Source: Bemisia tabaci (lineage: Eukaryota; Arthropoda; Insecta; Hemiptera; Aleyrodidae). Taken from it: DNA of 64,000 nt. Below, piece after piece: positions 34,724 through 46,433 of the stretch (its first letter is position 1; each line of letters begins with the position of its first letter). The DNA is taken from assembly GCF_918797505.1 (NCBI RefSeq), contig NC_092793.1, positions 5,032,366 to 5,096,365 of the forward strand, written 5' to 3'. A program made the translations under genes and the position numbers. Under the pieces are notes generated by a model. That model was not told the origin of the DNA and did not search any database. It saw only the letters and a program-made list of their open reading frames with translations.

Positions 34724-34977
34724 ACTGCCGTGCTACGGAAAAACCTCGTATGAACATTCGAGAGTCGCCAAATTTCCTCCGATAAAACGTTAATTTTTGA
34801 GGAGAGGTATGAATATTTTTCCTTTAAATTTCCACACACTGCAGATAAAATTGCGAATGAAATTCTGTGAAAAATTGGGAGAAAAATGTCCGCAAGTTTT
34901 CTAGGAAATTTGCATTTTATTGAAGGAACTTTGGCAACGCCTGAGGGCTCATACGGCGTTTTTCTTTAGCACGGCAG
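34724..34977. mobile_element. Family B MITE, copy B12
   Basis: ACTGCCGTGCTACGG to CTTTAGCACGGCAG, flanked by CAT on both sides (34721-34723, 34978-34980), as in B6. Confidence 0.87.
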
Positions 34978-35218
34978 CATAGAGAAGCAGATTAAAGTTT
35001 TTAAAAAACCTACACCACCATGCCGTGCCGAACGTTTGAAAACTTTGAAAACCTAATAAACTGTTCAGAATTTTTAGGATTAGAATATTGAATGGAATTT
35101 TCTGTTTAAAGTATTCACTGAAGCTTGCGAATAAATTAAATGAAATGGCCGTTAGTGGTTGAGGCGATTCCAAGGTGAATAGATATGGTTCCGTGCATTG
35201 CCATCATTTCGACAAATT

Positions 35219-35356
35219 GGACTATGCATTTTGCAATTTGGAACTAATAATTCTGACTCTTCTGGAAAATCACTTATGTGCACAGGGAAACTAATGGCAC
35301 ATACGTTGTTTCTAAACCGGGCTAGAATTTATAGTTCTAAATTGCAAAATGTAGTC
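35219..35356. mobile_element. Family D MITE, copy D2
   Basis: Very similar to D1 (TGCATTTTGCAATTTGGAAC, then ACTAATGGCACATACGTTG). Confidence 0.82.
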
Positions 35357-35470
35357 ATATTGACGATCAAAGTGCGAAACCACGTATGTCCAGTGCAGTG
35401 TTCAAAAATTTCCGCTTCTGTATTATTCTGTTGAAAAAACGAAGCCAACACTATAGCTTGAAATTCATAC
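35355..35470 (+). mobile_element. Family U fragment, U4
   Basis: Left half only: ATTGACGATCAAAGTGCGAA, then CAGTGTTCAAAAATTTCCGC. Begins where family D copy D2 ends. Confidence 0.6.
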
Positions 35471-36156
35471 CAAATATCCTGCTAACAGAGAAAAGGATTA
35501 CCTATTTTTAAAAAAATCGGATCAACAGGAGTAGATGTACACCTTGTGAGTACATGATCAAATTTTAAAGTTAATGGGCCAAAAAATGAAGTCAATCGTA
35601 CAACCGAAAAATATCGTCATCGATCCATGAAATTTTTGCGGTAACTAATTTTTGTAACTTTATTTTTTGGCTGGTTAACTTCAAATTTAATTATATATAC
35701 ACTTGCGGGATAGACAAACTACCTACAAATCCGATTTTTCGACGATAATCCGAATGAGTTTCATAATTAGTCATATGGGTATTAAAGTGGTGGGAGTACA
35801 CGGAATATTTTACATCAGCCTCATTTTATGGGAGTTCCACTTCACCTCACCATTCTGTCATCATTCGAAGTTTCAGAGCATAGCAATTCATCTAGGAGAT
35901 TGTGAGGGAGGGGGGGGGGGGTCCTGAAGAAATTTTGCTAAAGGCTGCGTGATAATAGGTAACGAATCACGTAGTTTTGATATTGTCACGGGATAGCACC
36001 TTTTGATCAACATATATACAGAAATCATGCATGGACCTTAAGAAAACCAATTCACATTACTTTTGTTCTCTTTCGCAGGGATGTGTTATTGGTTGGCCAT
36101 AGCTATAATTATGCGACTACGCGACCCAGTTGCCATCCGCTTTGTACTCAGATCTC

Positions 36157-36320
36157 CAGTGGCGAGGCGTGAATGGTCGATTATCGATATTTCCCCATTT
36201 GAAGCTGTGGTAAAAAATCGATTAGTGAGGTGTTCGTTGCAAATACCCTGTTTATTGATCCTTTTCCATAGGTTTAAATGGCAGATCAATCGATATATCG
36301 CAAAGCACGCAACGCCAATG
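36157..36320 (-). mobile_element. Family A MITE, copy A9
   Basis: Reverse orientation with CAGTGGCGAGGCGTGAATGG at left and GCAAAGCACGCAACGCCAATG at right. Host duplication not recognisable. Confidence 0.86.
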
Positions 36321-36746
36321 CTGACTCAAACCTCTTGGATAGGCGCTAAGCAGAAAGAAACCACACGAACGGAGTTTTTCATCATCAGTGGCTTTTTACC
36401 TTTCTTCGGGTCAGTGTCAGCCGATATGAATTATTAGTTATTTCATTCCGACATTTGACGAGGGTCTGTCTTGCGTTTGGCGGCAGGTATAGTCATCGGT
36501 GTGCCTCTGGCGAGAATGGAATAATGTTAATAAGTCGGATCCGTACCATCTCACCGAAGAAAGGCGCCACCGTTGTCTCTGGGATTCATTGAGAAGGAAG
36601 GTGCAAATGGAGCAAACTAAACCCGACAACGGAAACCTTTTGACGTCATCTACTTTCCAGCATTTCACGAATGATAATCGAGGGTGCCAGTAAACACGCT
36701 AAGTGCGAAGGTGTATAAATTAGACCTATTGTTAGTCTCTCAATTT

Positions 36747-37003
36747 TGTCGTGCTAAAGAAAAACGCCGTATGAACATTCGAGAGTTGCCAAATTGCCTC
36801 AAATGACAAGTTTATATTTTTAAGGAGAGTCGCAAATGTTTCCTCTTGAAATTTTCAGATGATTTAGATCTGACTGCGAATAAAATCTCTGTAAAATTGT
36901 TGGAAAAATATTGGCAAATTTTCCTGATAATTAGTAATTTACCATTAAAGGAGATTAGATAACGTCTGAAGGCTCGTACGGCGTTTTTCCTAAGCATGGT
37001 AGG
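36747..37003. mobile_element. Family B MITE, copy B13
   Basis: Left end TTGTCGTGCTAAAG, right end CCTAAGCATGGTAG; inner CGCCGTATGAACATTCGAG retained. Confidence 0.82.
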
Positions 37004-37300
37004 ATTAGGAACCAAACAATCAAAAAAATTTAAATTTAAATTAAAAAATTTCAAAAAAAGAAGGAATTCCTTGTACCGGAGGGATTTGGAGATCTACCGG
37101 AACGATTCTCACGAAATTTTCCCGCAAGTGTAGCGAACAAGCGATACGTCTGAGATTTTGCCTGATTTGATCGGATGTTCGAGCCTCATTTGACGTTCCC
37201 CGATTTTTTAAAAATAAGAAAGGTTTCATTTATGTGAAGGCGCTGCATCCCGGTTTCTTTCAGCTAAATTAATCGCTCAACACTCGTTAGTCATTATTTG

Positions 37301-37436
37301 GACTAAATTTTGCAATTGGGAACTGCAATTTTTGGCTTCGTTTAGAAACGACTTAAGTACCAATAGATTCCCTATGCAGATAAGTGAATTTACCAAAGAG
37401 CCAGAAATTGTAGTTCTAAATTGCAAAATAGAGGTC
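37301..37436. mobile_element. Family D MITE, copy D3 (diverged)
   Basis: ACTAAATTTTGCAATTGGGA to TTGCAAAATAGAGGTC; the middle differs from D1 and D2. Confidence 0.72.
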
Positions 37437-39039
37437 ATTTTATCAGTAAGAGAAGTTTACCGCTGACTCCCGAATGTAACTTTTACGCTACAGGAAAAAT
37501 AGCAGTGCAGAGTCTCTAAGCATACCGTCTCTGGTAAAATCGCGCAAAGTTGTGATAAATGTAAGCTCCTAGATAATATTTTAGTACATAAAAACCGACC
37601 ATATGAGCCGACTCACCACAATATCATTGTTATTTTCGAATAAGAATATTTGAAAATATTCCTTACCTGAAACAGAGGAAAGAAACAAAAAACAATAAGT
37701 AAAATTCGAAATTTAGGGAAAATTAAAGGTGTCGATGATAAAGTGGTGTAAATGTAATCATTTTTGAAAATAGTGATCATTACAAGCAAACTAAACTTCA
37801 ACACAGTGCGTTATGAGTGAGCGTTGAATGATACGTCAATGCACGCCTTCGTTTCTTCAGAGAACTAACTGCGATGTTAAAAATACATATTGGTGTACAC
37901 GATTTTGTACTCGGTCAAGTTTCCAGGATGCGAATTCGATACAAATTTTTTGTGTCGACAACCTGAATTTTGTCTTCAATTTTGCGGAGTAGGAACGAAT
38001 CAATAGAGGGACACGATCTACACGAAAATTATATCAGCTTGATTCTTCAATTAAAGCAATAGACGGTTCGCTATCCAGTTTGTAGATTGCGTCCACTGAA
38101 GTTCGCCTTCAATTTAGCTGGATAGGCAATAAACCAACCGGGGAGCAGGAACAGTTATCTCCTGAGAATCGTGCATGTATTTATCTCATTTTCTACTCTG
38201 ATTGAAACCTCCTGTTAATTTGGACTTCATTTTCCGACAAGACCAAAAATAAAAAAAAGAAAAGAAAAGAAAAAGCACAATGAGGAACTAGTGTTTCTGA
38301 CTCGTCCATAAAGTCACCTATCTACCAGGAAAAAATGGAATTCATGCTATTTCTAAAATGAACAAAAACAAGCAGGTAAATCCGACACGTGGTGTTAGAG
38401 GAGCGCAATGTAAGAATGTATCTGTATTACCATATTCAGTTTAATGCTTGCGTTCTAAGTTTTCTGGTGAACCGTAACCGTCTTAGATCTTATCGTAGGT
38501 CTAAATTTTATATCTGAACATAGATTTTAAAATAATCCGTTCAAAATTGGATGAAAGTCCGAGAATGGTAGAGATCTACTTTTTGGGCAATAAGAGGAGC
38601 TCGAAGGAGCAAGTCATCGAAAAGCGGGTAGAATTAATTTGAGGATAAATATTGAAGGTTTAAGTGCAAGAGAAGGCGGGTTAAAAACGACGCGACGATT
38701 AAAAAGAATCAGTGGGAGTATTGGAGGGTCAGACTGATGAAGGCGTTGAGTGAGGTTTTCATAATTTCGAGCAAAATGCAGTTAAGTTCCAAAAATTACA
38801 GACACAAATGAACTAGAAACTCGCACAGTATTCCTACATGCAAAATACAAGATACATCGAGACTTTTACTTGACATAAAGAATATATGGTTTTTTTCTAC
38901 CACTTGATTCTTTCATCCGCGATAGTACTCTTTTTCGATCAACACTCATGAAAGTGATTTGAACATCTAGCCACCTGAAGGTTGCAGTTCATTAGAAAAA
39001 AATAGATTTTCAGAAATGGCAGTGGTCAGAAATAGGGGA
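37437..39039. other. Unassigned unique-looking DNA
   Basis: No copies of the window's repeat families and no supportable coding exon. Confidence 0.5.
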
Positions 39040-39197
39040 TACCGGACGGACGGACGCACATTTTTTCTAGTATGATTTCTTATTATGCCAGGCACCTTAA
39101 AACGCCAAGAAATGATTGAATTTCAACTTTTCTTCTTCTTTTTTCGATGGAAGTATTCCTTCTACTCTCAAGGGGAGCGAGAAAGTAAACATAACAT
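39040..39197 (-). repeat. Family T repeat, copy T2
   Basis: On the minus strand it reads TTTCTCGCTCCCCTTGAGAG, CGTTTTAAGGTGCCTGG and TGTGCGTCCGTCCGTCCG, collinear with T1. Confidence 0.68.
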
Positions 39198-39857
39198 GGA
39201 TGGACATACCTGGGAGGGTAACAAAAATTTCATCGGTCCGAGCGTAGAAATTTTGAGCGCGTCACATTTTGAACTAAGTCCTCAAAACACACCCGAAATT
39301 AGACAATTTAAAAGAGCACAAAATAGTTTCGAATAATGGAATTAAAAAAGCAATATACGTGACGAATTCCGATGAACTCTGAATTAACGAATATTGTAGT
39401 TCCAAGCTGCGAACGCTCGAGAACTCTGCTCAATGAATAAATAAAATTGATTCAGGGTAGCAAAGATTGAATTCGGCCTCAAAATTCCACCCAACTCTAC
39501 GATGTCATCACTCGAGTTGGCCTATTTTGGTTGAGGAGAAGAAATTTCGTGAGGGATGTTTGCTTTTTTTCTTCTTGGAGAAGAGAAACGCGATCGGTGA
39601 ACCCACGTGAGCGGAGTGCCGGAAATTTGCAGCGCGTGTCAGGAAGCGCTGAATTTCGGAATCGTACTGAACAGCTATGACTTTAGCTCCGCTACACCCA
39701 CAGCGACAAAGACGCAACGCGACGGGGGCTATGACTCGAGGAGAGAGGGGGGCTACAACCTGAACGTCTGGATCCCCTGCTAATTTTTTGTTATTCATTC
39801 ATTTCTCCAACACGGCCACGGGGAAGACGCGTCCATTTCTGCAGCCTCCTCACTTCT

Positions 39858-39859
<2 letters not shown>

Positions 39860-39902
<43 letters not shown>

Positions 39903-40023
39903 TCATAATATTGTACCAATTTTGTGTCGCCAAGAACAAATTTTTCGCTGCAAAAGTAGGGACAAATGGCATCCAAAATTAGAGGGGTTTTAGGAACGAA
40001 AGTCCCCCACTTTTAAAAGTAGA

Positions 40024-40072
<49 letters not shown>
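39860..40072. repeat. T39 and A44 runs facing each other
   Basis: T run at 39860-39898 and A run at 40029-40072 bracket 130 bases of ordinary sequence. The arrangement forms a simple inverted repeat. Confidence 0.85.
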
Positions 40073-40073
<1 letters not shown>

Positions 40074-40084
40074 ACACATAAACT

Positions 40085-40338
40085 GAGGGGATTGAAGGAC
40101 AAGGGGCATAAACGCAGTTTTTGCTATTTTGAGAAATTTGTTTGAGAATATTCTTTGAAGTTTCGAAATTACACGAATCCTTATTGCGGAAAGGAGTTGG
40201 AACTGACTTTTTGATGCTTGAAAATTGGAATTTGAGAGCGAATGTTTCATACAGTATGCATTAACACTAGTTTTACTTGAAATTATTATTAATATTTTTT
40301 AAAAACAGCACTTACGCGCCTTGTCCTCCAAGCCCCTC
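40085..40338. mobile_element. Family E MITE, copy E2
   Basis: GAGGGGATTGAAGGACAAGG to CCTTGTCCTCCAAGCCCCTC; opposite orientation to E1. Begins 12 bases after a 44-base A run. Confidence 0.82.
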
Positions 40339-40926
40339 AATTTATGTTAATTTTGTGCCGCAAAAATGAACTTTTTTGTTGCAAATCAGGAGAAATCCTA
40401 TATTGTGGGTGTGGACTGTGGAACATGTAAGCTCTCCTTCGATTTTATGAAAAAAGTATGCTATAAAGGAGGGGCTGCGGGAATGCAGATCCTGTGCAGG
40501 GAAGAAAAAAACAAATCGGGAACATGCTCCAATTTTTTACGAGAAGAGATGTATCAATTTGAGGACCTGTGCGATTTTGCATGATTTTGCCTGAACCCAA
40601 CTCATCCTAACTATGAATAGTTTTAAAAAGGGATCAAAAGGCTGACAAGACGGATTCGATGGTCGATTGCCCAATGTAGATTATTTTTGAAAATTATGAC
40701 TTTTTTTTTTTAAAAAATCTTCAAAAGACGGATCGTGCGGGTACTCGCGTCCTGGTTCACAACACTTGATCATGGCTTTTGATTCGAGTTTCCCAAGGAG
40801 ACCCTACTACATAAAATCAACAGGACTTCCAGGGGTTAAGTGAGTAAGAATTGGTGCAATGTTATTCTTTCCAAGTTCCCACCGATTATGTGTCTGTGAT
40901 AAAGCTCGCCTCATTCTACCTATCGG

Positions 40927-41163
40927 CACACAGTGGATCGAGTCAATCGGAAAGGCTAGACGTGACATTTTTGACTAAAACTTCAAATTTTGATGTTCAA
41001 TTTGTCACGTTCTAAATTTTAAGGGGTGCTTTTGGAGAAAATTTCACAAGGAAACCAATGAAACCACTCATAAAATCTCAAAGTTTTGTAGAAACGGAGT
41101 TATAAGCTTTCAAAGTCTCCAAATGTTGTCCGACCGCTCTTATTGATTCGATCCACTGTGCGG
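40927..41163. mobile_element. Family C element, copy C5
   Basis: CACACAGTGGATCGAGTCAA to TTCGATCCACTGTGCGGC, uninterrupted. Confidence 0.86.
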
Positions 41164-41314
41164 CATCGCGGATAAAGTTCATTTATTTGTGTGCTTTGGG
41201 ATGGCGACTGGTCGAGATAGATTACCTAGCGATTTATTATTGGATAATCTCTTAACAGACACCGGACACGACCCCCCCCCCCCCCCCCCCCACACGTGCA
41301 GCAATCGTCACACG

Positions 41315-41479
41315 CAGTGGCGTGGCGTGAATTGCGATATATCGATTGATATGCCATTTAAACCTATGGAAAAGGATCTATAAACAGGGTTTTCGCAGCG
41401 AACATCTTAATAATCGATTCTTTACCATAGATGTAAATGGCAAATCAATCGATATATCGCAAAGCACGCCACGCCACTG
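41315..41479 (+). mobile_element. Family A MITE, copy A10 (symmetrical subtype)
   Basis: Perfect 8-bp duplication GTCACACG (41307-41314, 41480-41487). Mirror-symmetrical like A5. The insertion follows a C-run and a CACACGTG palindrome. Confidence 0.9.
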
Positions 41480-41816
41480 GTCACACGTGAATCCGGCGGG
41501 AGGCGAGACGAGAAGTAAAACGATCTAGGCATCGCGAAATCGTAAAGTGCGCGTGTGAATGTGACAATGACAACCAGAGCGAGTTCCAGTACCTGAGGGG
41601 TGCGCAGGTCATTGCCATTGGTTGGCGGCTTGCTTTCCAGGATAATCGCCATTGACGATCGTGTATCACCTATCGAGCCTTTTCTCTTCACGCGAATGAA
41701 AAAGCTCGTGCCTTTCAAAGTCGGAAGAAACGAGATATCGATCCGGCTGTCGGTCGACTCACGATGAGGATTGACGGAAAGCGTCCTAGTTGAGGAACCT
41801 CCAAGAAACACTTTTA

Positions 41817-42992
41817 CGAGGGCTGTCCCAAAAGAAACCGGACTTTTGTCATAGAGGGCGAATCGAGCGTCGTAATGAAGTTTTCTTGGGCTTGTTTGAA
41901 AGCTGATAAACTACTGAAGATGCTGGTTTTTACAGAATGCAAAAATTCGTCTTGGTAAGGAAACTACACGCTTTGGAATAAAGGAAAGTCAAACTCGAGT
42001 TGCGATTTTTGTCTTTATTTCAAGAAAAATTTAGATACAACTTAAAAAAACCCAGGTTTTAAGTTAAAAACTTCGTTGCTCTCATTCAAATGCTTAAAAA
42101 TAAGGAAATTAACATTTTAAGCAGCTTACCAAGTCATCACCTATCCCCTTCAAAATACTCGCCGGCTTTGTCGATACATTTTTGCCACCGTTTCTTCAAT
42201 TGGGAGAAACACCGTTGGAAATCCTCAGGTTTGAATGATCGGAATTCCTTCAAGGTGAAACTGTCAATCGCGAATATTACAATGGTGTTCTAAGACGATT
42301 ACGTGAAAATGTCCGCAGAAAAAGGCCTGAGCTTTGGAGAGAGAATTCCTGGTTTCTGCATCACGATAATGCACCTGCCCATGCATCCCTCCAAATTGGT
42401 GAATTTTGTGCAAAGAATGCCATGAGTGACGAGTGTCCTCCCTCATCCCCCTTATTCACCTAACCTGGTTCCGTGTGATTTTTTCTTATTTCCACGACTT
42501 AAATCTACCTTGAAAGGGACGTTTTCAAACCATTCCGGAAATTCAAGAGAACACCTAGAGGGAATTGCGATCATTCAAAGCTGAGGATTTCCAACAGTGT
42601 TTCTCCCAATTGAAGAAACGGTGGCAAAAATGCATCGACAAAGCTGGCGAGTATTTTGAAGGGGATAGGTGATGACTTGGTAAGCTGCTTAAAATGTTAA
42701 TTTCCTTATTTTTAAGCATTTGAATGAGAGCAACGAAGTTTTTAACTTAAAACCTGGGTTTTTTTAAGTTGTATCTAAATTTTTCTTGAAATAAAGACAA
42801 AAATCGCAACTCGAGTTTGACTTTCCTTTATTCCAAAGCGTGTAGTTTCCTTACCAAGACGAATTTTTGCATTCTGTAAAAACCAGCATCTTCAGTAGCT
42901 TATCAGCTTTCAAACAAGCTCAAGAAAACTTCATTACGACGCTCGGTTCGCCCTCTATGACGAAAGTCCGGTTTCTTTTGGGACAGCCCTCG
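41817..42992 (+). mobile_element. Snap-back mariner element
   Basis: Bounded by TA on both sides (41815-41816, 42993-42994) with inverted ends CGAGGGCTGTCCCAAAAG. The left arm (41817 to about 42258) is an inverted copy of the right arm (about 42551 to 42992). Both carry the transposase 3' end, so the left arm holds it in antisense. Only the middle (about 42259-42550) is single. The element thus lost its 5' half, including the DNA-binding domain and first catalytic Asp, and gained a mirror copy of its 3' half. It is non-coding but has two transposon ends that could be moved by another transposase. Confidence 0.9.
42268..42660 (+). pseudogene. Mariner transposase C-terminal remnant (DD34D type)
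   Basis: One frame reads VNREYYNGVLRRLRENV and the second-Asp motif HHDNAPAH; a frameshift near 42,430 moves to PPYSPNLVPCDFFLFP, which carries the third catalytic Asp. Further stops follow. Matches the catalytic core of mariner transposases but lacks the N-terminal two thirds. Confidence 0.88.
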
Positions 42993-43073
42993 TATTTCGA
43001 CGACGGTGCGTTTCTATTCGTCAAGTTAATGGAAACGCACCCATCAGGAACGCGATTGTTGAACGCTCAAAAT

Positions 43074-44091
43074 TACACGGAGGAAAAAACTTCGTGCGTG
43101 GGACCCGAAGTTGAGGTCATGTGGATCTCGGAAGTTTTCTGATCACGCATCCGAAAACTTGAGGTCCAGCTGCCGAAGTTCTGGTCAGACATCGAGGCAC
43201 TTCGGTATGTACCGGAGTACTTCAGGTGTGTGACCCGAACCCTTCGGTATGTATCGAAGTACTTCAGATGTCTGACCCGAACTTCGGCAGCTGGCAGAAC
43301 CGGATAAGCTTACTTGTCGCCCATGGGCCGCTTGTATTTCGCCACCCCCTTCTCATTCGTTTTGAAACATCAATAAAAACCATCAAGTGAACGTGCCGGA
43401 GGGGGAGGGGTGCATAAGACGCGTTTACTCGTATTGGACATATTTTTTGCGAAAGCCCTGTCAACGCTACTAGCAAAAGTTCACGGAACCTGGCGCGAAA
43501 GTTAAGTTCCGTAAACCTATCTCTGTGTGGACTAGGCCTTCCACTTATGTGAAATGAACGAAAAAATTATGAAAGAACAAACATAAATGGGGTTTAATAA
43601 TTTTAACTTTCGCCGCTGCGCCGCGCTGACAGCACTGTGTTTGGCGCAATGCGTGAAGTATTCTACAGTCTTGTATGCGCTATGCGTTTCACGCCGACCG
43701 CTGCTGACCGTAGCGACCGCACTGTCTTTAACGCAATGCGTGAAGTATTCATGAAGTCTTGTAGGCGCTCTTGTGTTACACGCCGACCGCCGCGCCGCGC
43801 CAAGGATTTCTCCTTTCCATTTCAAGTTTTTATCATCATTGCTCTCTACCCCGCCATTTCAGGCTAAATTCCACGACAAAATTAGAGATATACTCTCAGG
43901 AAATGAGAGATTTTGTCACTTTTTCTCGTTTGAAATTTTCTTTCTGAATCCGATTTTTCTTTATAGCTACATTTAAAGAAATAGCAAAATTTGCCGCCCC
44001 CTAAATTTGCCGCTATGGGCTATACGAAAACTTCAGCGGTCCATATGATCTCAACTTTGGGTCCCACGCACGAAGTTTTTTTCTCCGTGTA
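43074..44091. mobile_element. Family M element, ~1.0 kb, 66-bp TIRs
   Basis: TACACGGAGGAAAAAACTTC with GTGCGTGGGACCCGAAGTTG at the left is mirrored at the right (44,027-44,091) with a handful of mismatches. An inner palindrome/tandem block of CTTCGGTATGTA and GAAGTACTTCAG words lies at about 43,160-43,295. No transposase frame. Confidence 0.8.
43610..43800 (+). repeat. Family G-related GC-rich direct repeat, inside M
   Basis: Two copies of GCGCAATGCGTGAAGTATTC or near it, each followed by GTCTTGTAGGCGCT and TTCACGCCGACCGC, the same words found around the G palindrome. Units are about 100 bases. Confidence 0.65.
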
Positions 44092-44929
44092 GGCTACGAA
44101 ATACGGCTATGCATGACAATCTCTAAAAATAAGAAATAATGACATTAGATAAAGGCAAGCGATCAGAATTTTTAAAAAAATAAAAAATTATACCGCCTGG
44201 TTTATTTGATGAGATTGCGAGTCTCATGAGATGCGGAGAACAACGCAATCAAACGGCCATTGGCCGAGAGCGATTTTAACTCACAATCGCCTGGAAAAAT
44301 TACGTACAGTCGTTTTATGTAATGGTTTCCTTCACTGCCAGAGAACCTGCTGTTCCTTATTTTTTCAAACATGTTGAGAGAAAATTATGGAACATTGAAT
44401 CATACAGCACAGCATTGACACATTTGATTTAAAAAAAAATTTGAATTAGACGCGGCCCACGTTTCAGGATGGGAAGAGCAGAACATGATATAATTTCACT
44501 AATATATTTAACAGACTTCAATGTTTTATAATTTCACCATGGCACCTAGGAAATCATATAAATGCATTTAGGCTTACGTTATAGATTTCATGTCGCATTT
44601 CATTTTTTTAAAAGGACAAATGGTCAAGGTTTTTGTTTTAAATTCCATGCAATTCATCAGAATCGTTCTTTTTCGCTCAGAAAATTTCGCTCTTAAACGT
44701 CAAAATTAGTTTACCTAAAGGGGGGGGGGGGGAATCCGAACAAAGGATGACTCATTAAAGTAGGTTAAAGAAAACTCTACAAATCATGCTCACAATAGGT
44801 CATCTTATTTTTTTGCGATTTTGAGAGCCGGCAACGTTGTAACACATTTAAATAATGCACTTTGCAGAAAATTGACACAATAAAGATAAAAATCGGTAAT
44901 ATTTTACTACATCAGCTGATCCGTTAATG

Positions 44930-45367
44930 TGATTCGTCAAGCTCAAGTGACGTGGTCGAACTGGCATGCGATATATCGCATCGATTAGGTCAAAAATCTC
45001 GGCGGATTTTGAATTTTTAGCAAAAAAAAGGACGATAGCCCCTGCGCATGAGCCTAAAGAATAATTCTAAACCCAAAAATTGGTAAAATTCAGAGAAATG
45101 AAAGCAGAATAGTGTTTGGAAAAAAACCTCGCATTCGATACAGAAATCGATAGCTGAATGGAATGCGAGGTTTTTTTCCAAACAATATTCTGCTTTCATT
45201 TCTCTAAGTTTTGCCGATTTTTGGGTTCAGAATGATTCTATAGGCTTATGCGCAGGGGATATCGTCCTTTTTTTTGCTAAAAATTCAAAATCCGCCGAGA
45301 TTTTTTACCTAATCGACGCGATATATCGCGCGCCAGCTCGACCACGTCACTTAAGCTTGACGAATCA
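44930..45367. repeat. 438-bp near-perfect palindrome (family N)
   Basis: Arms of about 200 bases. Outer TGATTCGTCAAGCTCAAGTG mirrors CACTTAAGCTTGACGAATCA; middle AAAAAAAAGGACGATAGCCC mirrors its inverse; inner TTTGGAAAAAAACCTCGCAT mirrors ATGCGAGGTTTTTTTCCAAA. The loop is only about 30 bases. No target duplication was resolved, so it may be a transposon or a duplicated-inverted segment. Confidence 0.88.
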
Positions 45368-45696
45368 TCTTAGGATGTTAGAGGAACAATCAAAGCTTCA
45401 CTTAACGTCGCGTCGCGTGCGACGAGTACTGAACGGATATCATTATAACGCCTGGGTGATGCAACTATTTGAGCTCCATGGATGTCCGTGTTGCATACGC
45501 ACGGGAGTGAAGGCGTTTTGAATACATACAATAAGCGCCTCACCAGCGACGCTCGGTAAAGCGAGTCAATGAGAGGAGTCGGACAAATTGAGAGAACGTT
45601 ACAAGCTCGTAACATAACGATGTTACTACAGAATGTAGAAGTGGTTGTATTGATTTTCTCATAAAATTCCATTCAAGAAGCACTTCATACAGTTTG

Positions 45697-45829
45697 ATTA
45701 CATTTTGCAATAAGGAACCACTATCTCTGGCTCTTCCGTAGAAGCACCTTTCTGCATAGGGAATCCAATGGCATATACGTTGTTTCTAAAATGAGCTAGA
45801 AATAGTGGTTCTTTATTGCAAAATGTGGT
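45697..45829. mobile_element. Family D MITE, copy D4
   Basis: ATTACATTTTGCAATAAGGA to TTATTGCAAAATGTGGTC, with CCAATGGCATATACGTTG inside. Confidence 0.8.
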
Positions 45830-46193
45830 CTAGTTCATAGTACGAATTTGTCAAAAATTTCATGATCAACCTCGCTTAAAGGCTCACTGAATTGAGCGGG
45901 AGCTTTACTGCAAGGATCTAAAATGGCAGAGTCCTTTCATTATTCATTTTTACTTGGAAGACATCTCTCATGCATGAATAGTGGCTCTACAAAATTTGTA
46001 GAGCATGATTTGTGCTGAGCATGAGTTCAGCACATCACGATATCAAAACAGAAGCACAGAAGATACTCACATCATACGCCTGTAGTATGTAACTAATTGT
46101 GCGTAAGACATATATTTGAAGTATAAAGGGAGAATTGAAAGCGATTCGCCATTTTGGATCCTCGCAGTAAACACCACCGTTAACGCCACGCCT

Positions 46194-46433
46194 GCACACA
46201 GTGGATCGAGTCAATCAGAGAGGTCGGACATACATTTTTTTTTAAATAAAACTGCAAATTTCGATGTTTAATTCGTCACATTTCAAATTTTAAGGGGTGC
46301 TTCTATAAGAAAAGTTCACGAGGAAACCAATGGAACCACTTTTTGAACCTCAAAGTTTTGTATAAACGGAGTTATAAGCGTTTAAAGTTTGAACATTTTT
46401 TCCGACCTCTCCTATTGACTCGATCCACTGTGC
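46194..46433. mobile_element. Family C element, copy C6
   Basis: GCACACAGTGGATCGAGTCA to GACTCGATCCACTGTGCCGC. The last dense MITE before the quieter DNA leading to CPT2. Confidence 0.86.
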
